DNA from: an uncultured Spirochaetia bacterium
GTDB lineage: Bacteria > Spirochaetota > CALGPD01
Assembly (NCBI GenBank): GCA_937960625.1
Contig: CALGPD010000372.1
Span: 1-18,197 of the forward strand
Reading direction: 5' to 3'
Length of the DNA: 18,197 nucleotides
Position numbers and translations under genes: made by a program. Under the pieces are notes generated by a model that was not told the origin of the DNA, did no database searches, and saw nothing but the letters and a program-made list of their open reading frames with translations. This document shows positions 1 through 7,600 of this stretch, in pieces. The number at the start of each line of letters is the position of its first letter. The first letter of the stretch is position 1.

Positions 1-318
1 GTTAACAACGATTAAAGGAATAAATAAACCAAGTGCATTGTACATGCTTATCATATACGTTTTCATTAATATTTCAACTATTGTTACAAATGAAGCTATT
101 ACTATTATGTATGCAGGAATCCTCACGTTTGAGGGAATAAACTTTTTAAACAGTGAGATAATAATATTTGAACCAAGTAAAACGAAAGTCGTTGCCAGCC
201 CCATTGCTATTCCGTTAATAGCAACAGTGGTAACGGCTAATGAAGGACACATCCCCAACAGGAGAACGAAAACGGGATTTTCATATAATATTCCGTTAGT
301 AAATTCTTTAACTTTCAC
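1..318 (-). CDS. rnfE: Electron transport complex subunit RnfE (partial, C-terminus outside window)
   Basis: Integral membrane subunit of the Rnf ferredoxin:NAD+ oxidoreductase. The first 106 codons are present and the reading frame is still open at the left edge. The start is a GTG at 318-316 with a strong AAGGAGGG about five bases upstream; it overlaps the end of rnfG by 11 bp. The protein begins MKVKEFTNGILYENPVFVLL and then carries GMCPSLAVT (residues 22-30). This matches the conserved G-x-C-P segment of RnfA/RnfE and NqrD/NqrE, where the Cys (here C24) is known from structures to help hold an intramembrane iron-sulfur centre. At least three hydrophobic segments follow. The order rnfC-D-G-E is the usual one and predicts rnfA and rnfB just beyond the left edge. 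The family call is secure. Confidence 0.93.
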   Translation of the reverse strand, partial: MKVKEFTNGILYENPVFVLLLGMCPSLAVTTVAINGIAMGLATTFVLLGSNIIISLFKKFIPSNVRIPAYIIVIASFVTIVEILMKTYMISMYNALGLFIPLIVVN

Positions 319-982
319 GCTGCCCTCCTTTTAAACTTGTGTTATAAGATTGCCTGTCAACTCTGGTTGCGCCGGAGTTTGTATCTCCGCTTTTCTCTTT
401 TGTAGCATTAGTTGAACCGGAAGAACTATTTTTTCCGTTATATTTCTTAACTAGGTCTAAGGCATTTTTAACTGCATTTAATACTGCTATTGAAGTAATC
501 GTTGCTCCGGCTATGGTATCAATACCGAGTTTAGCCTTAAAATCGCTCTTACTTTCAGGCAAAGTTTTCATATTTTTATTTTTAAAAGCATTCATAAAAA
601 CGGGTTCTTTAGCTTTTGTTCCCAGGCCCGGAGTTTCATTATGTTTTAATAATTGAAATCCGCGTATTTTATTTTTGTCCTGTCCGGCAAGATTTACTCC
701 AAGAGCGATAACAACGTCTCCGCCGAAACCTTTGCCTATACCTTTTACAATTATTCCAATTTTAGCACCGCTTTTAACCGCTAAAAAAGCTTCTTTATTA
801 TTTATCATAATTTTTTTAAACGAATCAGCATCAGGAAATATTTGCGCGCGCACTTTATTTTCCTCAGCCTTCATGGTTTTGATATAATCTTTTTTAGTAT
901 ACTCTTTTATAAAAGCTAAAAAGGTTACTGAAATTGCAGCAATTAAAACGAGTACTAAAGAATTTTTTTGTATTTCTTTCAC
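308..982 (-). CDS. rnfG: Electron transport complex subunit RnfG (FMN-carrying)
   Basis: Membrane-anchored flavoprotein of the Rnf complex, 224 aa. A single N-terminal hydrophobic segment (about residues 8-24) anchors an extracytoplasmic FMN-binding domain. The flavinylation site is DTIAGATITS (155-164). By family knowledge FMN is joined through a phosphoester to the Thr of the GAT triplet (T161) by the flavin transferase ApbE. The usual consensus is D-g-x-(s/t)-g-A-T, so the Ala at 158 is a mild deviation. The GTG start at 982 overlaps the rnfD stop (GTGA) and has GGAG six bases upstream, which suggests translational coupling. The tail after about residue 184 is low-complexity (Ser, Lys, Asn, Thr) and probably disordered; its end encodes the Shine-Dalgarno of rnfE. 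Confidence 0.94.
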   Translation of the reverse strand: MKEIQKNSLVLVLIAAISVTFLAFIKEYTKKDYIKTMKAEENKVRAQIFPDADSFKKIMINNKEAFLAVKSGAKIGIIVKGIGKGFGGDVVIALGVNLAGQDKNKIRGFQLLKHNETPGLGTKAKEPVFMNAFKNKNMKTLPESKSDFKAKLGIDTIAGATITSIAVLNAVKNALDLVKKYNGKNSSSGSTNATKEKSGDTNSGATRVDRQSYNTSLKGGQRES

Positions 983-2106
983 GCTTCACTCCCTTTAGCT
1001 TTTCTTTTACTCATTCCGTAGATTCTAGGTTTAAACAATTTTGAAATTAAAGGCGTTGCAATATTCATTAATAAAATTGAAAACATAACACCTTCGGGAT
1101 ACTGTCCGAAAATCCGTATCATTGAAGTTATCACACCGCATCCAAGGCCGACTAAAGCGTTGCCCATTCCAGTAACCGGAGTTGTTACCATATCCGTTGC
1201 CATAAAAAATGCCCCGAGCATCAAACCTCCGCCCAGTATGTGATATAAGGAATAATTAAAAGAGCTCACCAGTCTGGTATATTCCGGTTTAATTAAAGGA
1301 ACACCGCCAGCCAATGAATATATAAACGAAATGGCAAATACAGTTCCAATAAAAAAGACAGGAACCTGCCATCTGATATATCCTTTATAAAGAAGGAACA
1401 ACCCTCCTAATATTAACAATAAAGCAGATATTTCTCCAAGGCTGCCTCCGGTCTTTCCAATAAATAAATCAAATAAATCCGGTAGTTTATCCCCGGTTAT
1501 AGTTCCTTTATTAAAATATTGCAATAGGGACATAGGCGTTGCTGATGACAACACATCAACAGAGGTCGCGGCGCTGGTTGTATCAGGCAGCATATAACCT
1601 TTTATATTACTCATATGAGTAATTGCCGCGAACATAACAAACGCTCTTCCTACCAGAGCAGGATTTAAAAAGTTAGTGCCTAAGCCGCCAAAAAACTCTT
1701 TAACAATCGCAATAGCTACAATCGAGGCAATAACAGTAACAAAATACGGTGTATTATACGGCATATTGAAAGCAATTAATATTCCCGTAACGGCTGCACT
1801 ACCGTCCCATATTTTAATTGAAGTCCCTCTAAAAAACTTCATAAGCAATTCAACGATCATGCATGAAAAAATTGCAACCAGTATATGCAGCATGGCTCTT
1901 TGGCCGAATATATACACACTCCATCCGGCAGCCGGTAACAAAGTTGAAAAAGTAATCCACATAATTTTTGCAATAGAATCATTGCTTCTAAGATGTGGGC
2001 CGATGGAAACAATTAAATTTGGTTTGTCAAATGTCTTCTTTGGTTTCTTACCTTTTTTTTCTTTTATATCAACATTTGAAAAACTGCCTTTTTTTAACCT
2101 GAACAT
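979..2106 (-). CDS. rnfD: Electron transport complex subunit RnfD
   Basis: Polytopic membrane flavoprotein of the Rnf complex, 375 aa, of the RnfD/NqrB family. The N-terminal 45 residues are basic and cytoplasmic (KKGKKPKKTF), then a conserved P-x-L-x-x-S-x-x-S-like entry (KPNLIVSIGPHLRSNDSI) leads into many hydrophobic helices. Signature segments include GGLGTNFLNPALVGRAF (140-156) and FFMATDMVTTPVTGMG near the C-terminus. The covalent FMN site is read as DVLSSATPMS, with T190 as the acceptor; the residue normally Gly is Ser188. The ATG is preceded by AGGAAG four bases upstream and lies 12 bp after the rnfC stop. Its TGA stop overlaps the rnfG start. Confidence 0.95.
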   Translation of the reverse strand: MFRLKKGSFSNVDIKEKKGKKPKKTFDKPNLIVSIGPHLRSNDSIAKIMWITFSTLLPAAGWSVYIFGQRAMLHILVAIFSCMIVELLMKFFRGTSIKIWDGSAAVTGILIAFNMPYNTPYFVTVIASIVAIAIVKEFFGGLGTNFLNPALVGRAFVMFAAITHMSNIKGYMLPDTTSAATSVDVLSSATPMSLLQYFNKGTITGDKLPDLFDLFIGKTGGSLGEISALLLILGGLFLLYKGYIRWQVPVFFIGTVFAISFIYSLAGGVPLIKPEYTRLVSSFNYSLYHILGGGLMLGAFFMATDMVTTPVTGMGNALVGLGCGVITSMIRIFGQYPEGVMFSILLMNIATPLISKLFKPRIYGMSKRKAKGSEA

Positions 2107-2118
2107 AATTCTTCCTGT

Positions 2119-3462
2119 CTATCTGATTTTTGGTGTCTTATCATGGGTGTAAGCGACTTTATTTTTATGCCACAATTTACCCGCTTTAAAATATTGAACA
2201 AGGTGAATTTTTGCAGGGCATACATAAGCACAAGACCCGCATTCAATGCAATGCATTAAACCGTTTTCAACAGCTTCTTCATATTTATTTGAATATAAAT
2301 TTTCTATTAAATCATGAGGCATTAATCCTATAGGGCAAGCATCTACACACATTCCACAGTGAATACAATGGTAGTCTGCAAACTTTTTAGCTTCCTTTTT
2401 AGATAAAACGAGTATACCGCTGGTGCCTTTTATAACGGGTACATCGGTGTTCATTATAGCCCCTCCCATCATGGGGCCGCCTAATATTATTTTTGCAGCC
2501 GGTTTAGTTAATCCAATATCTTCAAGCAATTTGCTGATTAATGATCCGATTCTAACTTTATAATTACCCGGCTTCTCAACAATGCTTCCTGTTATAGTTA
2601 CAACACGCTCAATTAACGGTTTTTTTAACACTATGGCTTCATATATTGAAAATGCAGTGCCTACGTTCATAACAACGAGGTTAATATCCAATGGTATTTT
2701 ACCCGCCGGAACTTCGGTATCGAGTAAGGCTTCTATTAGTTGTTTTTCTCCGCCCTGCGGATATCTTACTTTTACCGGAGCAACTTCAAAATCTTCTTCA
2801 TCTTTTAAAGCTTCATCGAAATGAAAAGCCGCGTCCATCTTATCGTTTTCAATTCCTATTAATACTTTTTTTGCGCCGGTTATTTTTTTGGCAATCTTAA
2901 TGCCCTGAATTATCTCATCGCGTTTTTCAATCATTAAACGGTAATCAGCAGTTAGATAAGGTTCGCATTCCACACCGTTTATAATTAAGTATTCTATTTT
3001 TTTATCAGGCGGTGGTGAAAGTTTTACATGCGTTGGAAACATTGCTCCGCCTAGGCCTACAATTCCGGCTTCCAATACCGCAGTTTTTAATTCTTCAACA
3101 CTCATTGAACTGTAATCATGAGTTTTGACAAATTTTTGCGCAATGGTGCCTTCAAAAGCAATATGCACAGTTTCTGCCAAACTACCCATAGGAGTCCAAT
3201 CTCTTTTAATGTCAACGACTTTACCTGATATAGGAGTATGAATATTTGCAGAAATAAATCCTTCTGCTTTACCGATTAACTGGCCTTCTTCAACTAAGTC
3301 ATCTTTTTTAACTAAACACGTTGCCGGTGCTCCAATATGCTGCAGCAGAGATATCTTAGCAATTCTCGGAACGATAGCATTTTCAATAGGCATTTCAAAA
3401 GTAATATTCTTATTGCTTTTCGGATGAACTCCACCGCGTTTAAATTTATTTAATTTTAACAT
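2119..3462 (-). CDS. rnfC: Electron transport complex subunit RnfC (NADH/FMN and 2x[4Fe-4S])
   Basis: Peripheral NADH-interacting subunit of Rnf, 447 aa from the start chosen here. In order: an N-terminal biotinyl-like barrel beginning FKRGGVHP, the FMN/NADH region GLGGAMFPTHVK followed by INGVECEPYLTADYRLM, a SLBB-like segment (VTITGSIVEKPGNYKV), and a C-terminal ferredoxin domain. The ferredoxin domain has two complete cluster motifs, CIHCGMCVDACP (C366, C369, C372, C376) and CIECGSCAYVCP (C405, C408, C411, C415). An open frame continues upstream to a TTG at 3531. I prefer the ATG at 3462 because family members begin just before the F-x-G-G-x-H-P motif and because AGGTG (3471-3475) sits eight bases upstream. 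It is the first gene of the rnf run. Confidence 0.95.
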   Translation of the reverse strand: MLKLNKFKRGGVHPKSNKNITFEMPIENAIVPRIAKISLLQHIGAPATCLVKKDDLVEEGQLIGKAEGFISANIHTPISGKVVDIKRDWTPMGSLAETVHIAFEGTIAQKFVKTHDYSSMSVEELKTAVLEAGIVGLGGAMFPTHVKLSPPPDKKIEYLIINGVECEPYLTADYRLMIEKRDEIIQGIKIAKKITGAKKVLIGIENDKMDAAFHFDEALKDEEDFEVAPVKVRYPQGGEKQLIEALLDTEVPAGKIPLDINLVVMNVGTAFSIYEAIVLKKPLIERVVTITGSIVEKPGNYKVRIGSLISKLLEDIGLTKPAAKIILGGPMMGGAIMNTDVPVIKGTSGILVLSKKEAKKFADYHCIHCGMCVDACPIGLMPHDLIENLYSNKYEEAVENGLMHCIECGSCAYVCPAKIHLVQYFKAGKLWHKNKVAYTHDKTPKIR

Positions 3463-3553
3463 TAAAGCTGCACCTATATACATTTTTTCTAAATTCGCAT
3501 TAAATATATCTATGGTAAACTTTAGAAGCAAAATTTTATTTCCAATTTAAAAT

Positions 3554-3559
3554 ATTATC
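3554..3559 (-). promoter_or_regulatory. Candidate -10 element upstream of rnfC
   Basis: GATAAT (5/6 to TATAAT) reads on the minus strand about 90 bases before the chosen rnfC start. The same GATAATAT octamer occurs ahead of the leuA leader and ahead of the CoA-transferase. No good -35 lies at 16-18 bp. An alternative is TTGCAG-18 bp-TATTCT slightly further upstream. In sequence this AT-rich the call is weak. Confidence 0.3.
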
Positions 3560-3666
3560 AATAATAATTAGAATAAAAACTTCCAAAATTTCACTGCAAT
3601 TGGGGAAAAAAAACTAAATAAAATAATAATTTCCCATTAGAATTAAGAAATAAGATGAATTATATA

Positions 3667-3690
3667 CCCGGATAATATTAATTAACCGGG
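3667..3690 (-). terminator. Hairpin 10 nt after leuA stop, probable weak terminator
   Basis: CCCGG (3667-3671) and CCGGG (3686-3690) close a stem of about ten pairs with one internal mismatch and a four-base loop, beginning ten bases past the leuA stop. The following minus-strand bases are AU-rich but do not form a clean U-run, so termination may be leaky or the hairpin may act as a 3' stabiliser. It separates leuA from rnfC, which share orientation. Confidence 0.5.
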
Positions 3691-3699
3691 CATTATAAA

Positions 3700-5232
3700 C
3701 TAAATTTTTTGTTCATCAACCAGCATTCTGCTAATTGCATTAAGGTATGCTTTTGCGCTGGCTTCAATTATATCAGTAGATAGCCCGCTTCCATGATATA
3801 TTTTATCAGCAATTTTTACAGAAACACTTACCTCACCTTGAGCGTCCTGGCCTTTAGTTACAGCGTGTATTCTGTAATCAAGTAAATCCACATCAATACC
3901 AACAATTCTGTCAATAGCTTTATACACAGCATCTACCGGGCCGTCTCCAATTGCAGCTTCCTTAAAAGTTTCAGGAGTTCCGCCATTAATTTTTTCAATT
4001 ATTACACTGGCAGTCGGAACAACTTCCTTTCCTGAAACACAGGACATATATTTAAGGAAATAACCTTTTTGCTGCACTCCAAAATTGTCCGCAAGTATAG
4101 CAGTAAGGTCATCATTATAAACCTCCCGCTTTTTATCAGCAACTTCAAGAAAATGCTCATAGGCTTTTTCTATTTGTTCTTTATCAAGTTCAAAACCAAG
4201 TTCTTTTACCCTAGCCCTAAAACCGGCTTTACCGGAATGACGGCCAAGGACCAATTCGCTTTTTTTCCGGCCTACAAGTTCAGGGGTCATAATTTCATAG
4301 GTCATTGAATTTTTAAGGTAACCATCCTGATGTATTCCTGATTCATGAGAAAAAGCATTTTTTCCAACAATGGCTTTATTTGGCTGAACACCATATCCAA
4401 TTATATTAGACAGCAAAGTAGAAGATTTATATATTTCTTCTGTTTTAATGTTTGTTTTTGCACCATAACGGTTATTCCGGACATGCATTGCCATAACTAT
4501 TTCTTCAAGTGAAGCATTGCCTGCCCGCTCACCGATACCGTTAACAGTACATTCGATTTGCCTTGCGCCGGCCCTGACTGCCGCAAGCGAATTGGCAACA
4601 GCAAGCCCAAGGTCGTTGTGGCAATGCACTGAAATGATTGCTTTATCAATATTTTTAACTCTCTTGAACAATTCCGATATCATATTCTCATATTCATCCG
4701 GTACTGTATATCCGACAGTATCAGGGATATTAACAACGGTTGCCCCGGCATCAATTACAGCTTCAACTATTTCAGCGAGAAAACTAATCTCGCTTCTCGT
4801 AGCATCTTCTGCGCTCCATTCAATATCTTTACACAAAGACTTAGCATATTGAACCGAACTTACTGCCCGTTTAAGAATCTCATCAGGCGGCAGATTAAAC
4901 TTATGCTTCATATGAATGGGACTGGTTGCAATGAAAGTATGTATTCTGTGTTTTTTAGCTTTTTTAACCGCATCATAAGCAGCCTTAATGTCTTTTTCAA
5001 CACTCCTTGCAAGACCTGCAATAACAGGGCCTTCAACTTCGCCTGCTATTTTTTGTGAAGCTTCAAACTGAACAGGGCTTGAAACCGGAAAGCCGGCTTC
5101 AATAACATCTACACCGAGTTTAGCAAGTTGTTTTGCGAAAGTTACTTTTTCATCTATGCTCATTGAAGAGCCGGGAGATTGTTCTCCGTCCCTCAAAGTT
5201 GTATCAAATATATAAACTGTATCGTTATTCAT
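3700..5232 (-). CDS. leuA: 2-isopropylmalate synthase
   Basis: First committed enzyme of leucine synthesis: condenses acetyl-CoA with 2-oxoisovalerate to give 2-isopropylmalate. At 510 aa it matches the usual length of the bacterial type-1 enzyme. The DRE-TIM barrel opens with FDTTLRDGEQSPG (9-21; catalytic R14, metal ligand D15). HCHNDLGLAVANS (203-215) supplies metal ligands H203 and H205, and NGIGERAGNASLEE (231-244) supplies N239. The linker has FSHESGIHQDG (294-304). The C-terminal 110 residues form the allosteric LeuA dimer domain, ending with STDIIEASAKAYLNAI, where leucine is expected to bind and inhibit. The ATG at 5232 has AGGAG seven bases upstream. It follows a leucine-rich leader ORF and is closed by a hairpin. 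Citramalate synthase is the main alternative, but the leucine-rich leader favours LeuA. Confidence 0.95.
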   Translation of the reverse strand: MNNDTVYIFDTTLRDGEQSPGSSMSIDEKVTFAKQLAKLGVDVIEAGFPVSSPVQFEASQKIAGEVEGPVIAGLARSVEKDIKAAYDAVKKAKKHRIHTFIATSPIHMKHKFNLPPDEILKRAVSSVQYAKSLCKDIEWSAEDATRSEISFLAEIVEAVIDAGATVVNIPDTVGYTVPDEYENMISELFKRVKNIDKAIISVHCHNDLGLAVANSLAAVRAGARQIECTVNGIGERAGNASLEEIVMAMHVRNNRYGAKTNIKTEEIYKSSTLLSNIIGYGVQPNKAIVGKNAFSHESGIHQDGYLKNSMTYEIMTPELVGRKKSELVLGRHSGKAGFRARVKELGFELDKEQIEKAYEHFLEVADKKREVYNDDLTAILADNFGVQQKGYFLKYMSCVSGKEVVPTASVIIEKINGGTPETFKEAAIGDGPVDAVYKAIDRIVGIDVDLLDYRIHAVTKGQDAQGEVSVSVKIADKIYHGSGLSTDIIEASAKAYLNAISRMLVDEQKI

Positions 5233-5236
5233 AATA

Positions 5237-5245
5237 ATTACTCCT
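5237..5245 (-). promoter_or_regulatory. leuA ribosome binding site, complementary to leader Leu-codon tract
   Basis: The leuA Shine-Dalgarno AGGAG (5245-5241) lies within AGGAGTAAT. That nonamer can form eight of nine Watson-Crick pairs with ATTTCTCCT (5338-5330) inside the leader ORF, the stretch that spans leader codons 16-20. The pairing could mask the leuA start until a ribosome sits on the leucine codons. Complementarity is seen in the sequence; the regulatory role is inference. Confidence 0.4.
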
Positions 5246-5316
5246 AATTTATAATAAAGTATGATTTTTATCTATAGAAAAGATTTCTAAAAAATATTTG
5301 TTTGTAAATGTACTAT

Positions 5317-5385
5317 TTATAAAGATAAGAGGAGAAATAGAGGTAGATATTTTTCATTTGGGCTGTAAATAAATTTAACACACAT
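5317..5385 (-). CDS. leuL: Putative leucine leader peptide upstream of leuA (22 aa)
   Basis: A 22-codon ORF, too short for routine gene calling, starts at ATG 5385-5383 with AAGGAG six bases upstream and stops with TAA at 5319-5317, 84 bases before leuA. Its last ten residues are YLPLFLLLSL: six Leu in the final nine, written CTA, CTA, CTC, CTC, TTA, TTA. Most Leu codons in the neighbouring genes are TTA or CTT by eye, so CTA and CTC may be slowly read here. Position directly upstream of leuA, clustering of the regulated amino acid near the C-terminus, a strong ribosome binding site and an immediately preceding promoter-like element match known leu leader peptides. I see no GC-rich terminator between it and leuA. 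The symbol leuL is by analogy. The ORF is seen directly; its function is inferred. Confidence 0.72.
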   Translation of the reverse strand: MCVKFIYSPNEKYLPLFLLLSL

Positions 5386-5408
5386 GTTTTTCTCCTTTAT
5401 ATAAATAT

Positions 5409-5435
5409 ATTATCGGTTTTTTTATAAAAAGTAAA
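5409..5435 (-). promoter_or_regulatory. Candidate promoter for leader-leuA
   Basis: On the minus strand TTTACT (5435-5430; 4/6 to TTGACA) is followed 15 bp later by GATAAT (5414-5409; 5/6 to TATAAT). Shifting the -10 to TAATAT gives 17 bp. Transcription would begin near 5402, leaving a short 5' UTR that contains the leader's AAGGAG. The spacing relative to the leader ORF is what makes this more than an AT-rich coincidence. Confidence 0.5.
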
Positions 5436-5861
5436 CACCTCTTAATATTTTTTTTGTTTTTTACTTGCAATAAAATTAATTATTATTTAAGGTATATTTA
5501 TCAAGTATGAATAATATTTTAAGATTTTCGTGCATAATATATAGTAAAGATTAAATATAAAATAAAATTTAAAATATTATTAATTTAGGTTCAAAAAAGT
5601 AAAAAAATCATTGCTAAAAATATGGTTTTGATTATTATTTTACGTACGAACTTTTAAGGAAATTTAGAATAATTTATTGATGAACTACTAATAAAATTAA
5701 TAGGACAAATCACCTCATTAGAATAGCAAATTTTAAAAAGAATTTTAAAAATGAGTTGAATTTACTTATAAATTCTATTAGTAATTCACAATCAGATTTT
5801 TTTAACAGAAATTTAAATAAATCGGATTAAAAAAATTTAAAACGGGAACAAGTATTAAGCT
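5436..5861. other. AT-rich divergent intergenic region between leuA leader and rpsA
   Basis: About 425 bp without a convincing gene on either strand. It must hold the rpsA promoter, but several AT-rich hexamer pairs compete and I cannot choose one. There are imperfect inverted repeats (5687-5698 with 5771-5782, 11 of 12; 5714-5719 with 5750-5755) that could fold in an rpsA 5' leader, but matches of this size are expected by chance in such composition. No T-box, tRNA or riboswitch signature is visible. Confidence 0.5.
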
Positions 5862-7577
5862 ATGAGTGAAAATGATTTTGCAAAACTCCTTGAACAAAGT
5901 GAGCAACAAGAAATTGAAAAAGGCCAAATAGTAAAAGGAAAAATTCATCATATTACTGATGATACAGTTTTTATTGATGTCGGCTATAAATCTGAAGGAA
6001 CTGTCAATATTGCAGAGTTTGATGAAGCTCCTGAAATAGGTGCGGAAATTGATGTTTTTATAGACAGACTTGAAGATTATTCAGGGAATATTATTGTAAG
6101 TAAAGCAAAAGCTGAAAAAATTCTAAATGAACAAAAAGTTCACGTTGCATATAAAGATAAGACTCCGATTCAAGGCAAAGTAATTTCATTAACTGAAACC
6201 AAGTCAAAAGATAAAAAAGGCGGATTTCTCGTTGATTTGGGAATTGGGAAAGATGCTTTTTGTCCATACTCACACATTGATATTGAAAAAGTAAAAGATG
6301 AAAATGATTATATAGGTAAAAAATTCGATTTTCAAATTTCAAGTATTGAAAGAAAAAATACCAAAATAGTTGTATCCAGAAAAAACCTGTTAATTGATAA
6401 AAAAGAAAAAGCTGTTGAAAGTTTCTTTGAAACCGTACAAGAAGATGAAATTTATGAAGGAAAAGTTAAAAACATTATTAAGCACGGTGCTTTTATTGAG
6501 CTTGTTCCTTTTGTAGACGGATTCTGTCATATTTCAGAATTAAGCTGGAAACGGGTAAAAAAACCGGAAGAAATAGTTAAAGTCGGTGATGAAGTAAAAG
6601 TTAAAGTTATCGGAGTTGAAAAAGATAAAAAGCGGGTTGATTTATCCATAAAAGCTTTACAAGCTGATCCATGGCTTGATTTTGACAATAATTATTTTGT
6701 TGAGGATGAAATTTCAGGAAGAGTTATTGACCTTAAAAATGCCGGAGCAATAATTGAAGTAGAGCAAGGGATTGAAGGATTTATACCCATTTCAGAAATT
6801 ACATGGACAAAAAAAATAAAACATGCCAAAGAAGTGCTTTCTGTAGGCCAAAATGTTAAGGCTAAAATAATTAAGATAGATAAACAAGACCGAAATTTAA
6901 TTTTAGGCATAAAACAATTACTAGATAATCCATGGGAAGAACTTGAAAAAAAATATCCCGTTGGTTCAAAAGTAGAAGGAAAAATAAAAAATATCACAAA
7001 GTTTGGCGCATTTATTGAGCTTGATAACGGAATAGACGGATTATTACATAAAAACGACTTAGATTGGAATCCTGAAAATGCTGATTTAAGCAATCTTAAA
7101 AAAGGCCAAACTGTTGAAGTTATGGTTCTAAATATTAATAAAAAAGAACAAACAATTTCATTAGGATTAAAACAATTAGAAGATAATCCATGGCAAGAGT
7201 ATTTAAATAAACATCCGAAAAACAGTATAGTAACGGGTAAAGTAAAAGAATTAATGGAAATAGGCGCTGTTATAGAACTAGACGGGGACATCGAAGGTTT
7301 TATTCATGTTTCGGAAATCTGCAAAGAACGTATTGAATCCCCTGCTGAAAAATTAAAAGTAGGTGATGAACTTGAATTATTAATAACTGACGCTAACCTA
7401 AGAAAAAATAAAATATCGCTATCTGTACGCGCGCTTGAGAGAAAACTTGAAAATGAAGAAATCCAGAAATACACTCAAAGCGGTGGAAACGGCAAAGCCA
7501 CTCTTGGGGAAATGATAGATTTTTCAAAGTTTAACATAAAAAAAGAAGCTAAAGATCAAAAAGAAGATAAAAAATAA
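5862..7577 (+). CDS. rpsA: 30S ribosomal protein S1
   Basis: RNA-binding ribosomal protein that helps mRNAs engage the 30S subunit. At 571 aa it has six S1 (OB-fold) domains at about residues 20-83, 102-174, 195-265, 281-352, 366-437 and 453-524, the full E. coli-like complement. Domains 3-6 are the most canonical, with G-K-V-x-x-I-x-x-x-G-A-F-I-E-L, G-F-x-H-x-S-E and V-x-V-K-V-I patterns (for example HGAFIEL at 208-214 and GFCHISELSW at 220-229). Domains 3, 4 and 5 each end in (D/N)PW before the next domain. The C-terminal tail is Lys/Glu-rich. The start has no clear Shine-Dalgarno (GGGA is about 14 bases away), as is also known for E. coli rpsA, where S1 represses its own translation. It leads a four-gene plus-strand run. 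Confidence 0.96.
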   Translation: MSENDFAKLLEQSEQQEIEKGQIVKGKIHHITDDTVFIDVGYKSEGTVNIAEFDEAPEIGAEIDVFIDRLEDYSGNIIVSKAKAEKILNEQKVHVAYKDKTPIQGKVISLTETKSKDKKGGFLVDLGIGKDAFCPYSHIDIEKVKDENDYIGKKFDFQISSIERKNTKIVVSRKNLLIDKKEKAVESFFETVQEDEIYEGKVKNIIKHGAFIELVPFVDGFCHISELSWKRVKKPEEIVKVGDEVKVKVIGVEKDKKRVDLSIKALQADPWLDFDNNYFVEDEISGRVIDLKNAGAIIEVEQGIEGFIPISEITWTKKIKHAKEVLSVGQNVKAKIIKIDKQDRNLILGIKQLLDNPWEELEKKYPVGSKVEGKIKNITKFGAFIELDNGIDGLLHKNDLDWNPENADLSNLKKGQTVEVMVLNINKKEQTISLGLKQLEDNPWQEYLNKHPKNSIVTGKVKELMEIGAVIELDGDIEGFIHVSEICKERIESPAEKLKVGDELELLITDANLRKNKISLSVRALERKLENEEIQKYTQSGGNGKATLGEMIDFSKFNIKKEAKDQKEDKK

Positions 7578-7600
7578 ACTTATATTCGGAAAATAATATT

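Noticed and set aside
38..334. Plus-strand open frame of 98 codons at the left edge
   Set aside because: It lies entirely opposite the partial rnfE, whose translation matches a known family with its Cys motif and a strong ribosome binding site.
1676..2152. Plus-strand open frame of 158 codons
   Set aside because: Antisense to rnfD; hydrophobic content mirrors the membrane helices of the true gene, and no start signal supports it.
3463..3531. N-terminal extension of RnfC to the TTG at 3531
   Set aside because: The extra 23 residues are not part of the family, TTG has no ribosome binding site, and AGGTG precedes the ATG at 3462.
3602..3636. Inverted repeat GGGAAA/TTTCCC between leuA and rnfC
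   Set aside because: Short 6-7 bp arms around a loop of about 20 bases with a bulge; it has no U-tract in the right place and does not match an operator I know.
5233..5435. T-box riboswitch for leuA
   Set aside because: No T-box sequence (AGGGTGG...GCG type) or GC-rich antiterminator is present; the leader peptide explains the region better.
5687..5782. Imperfect inverted repeat (11 of 12) and a nested 6-bp stem upstream of rpsA, as a possible S1 autoregulatory structure
   Set aside because: Arms are almost purely A/T and about 72 bases apart; pairs like this are expected by chance in several hundred bases of this composition.
6692..7291. Minus-strand open frame of 199 codons
   Set aside because: It is antisense to rpsA S1 domains 4-6; its Ser/Phe/Pro-rich composition is what the reverse of Lys/Glu-rich coding sequence produces, and it has no ribosome binding site.
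5862..7577. CRISPR-like or tandem repeat signal in rpsA
   Set aside because: The repetition comes from homologous S1 domains of about 85 residues, diverged at the DNA level.
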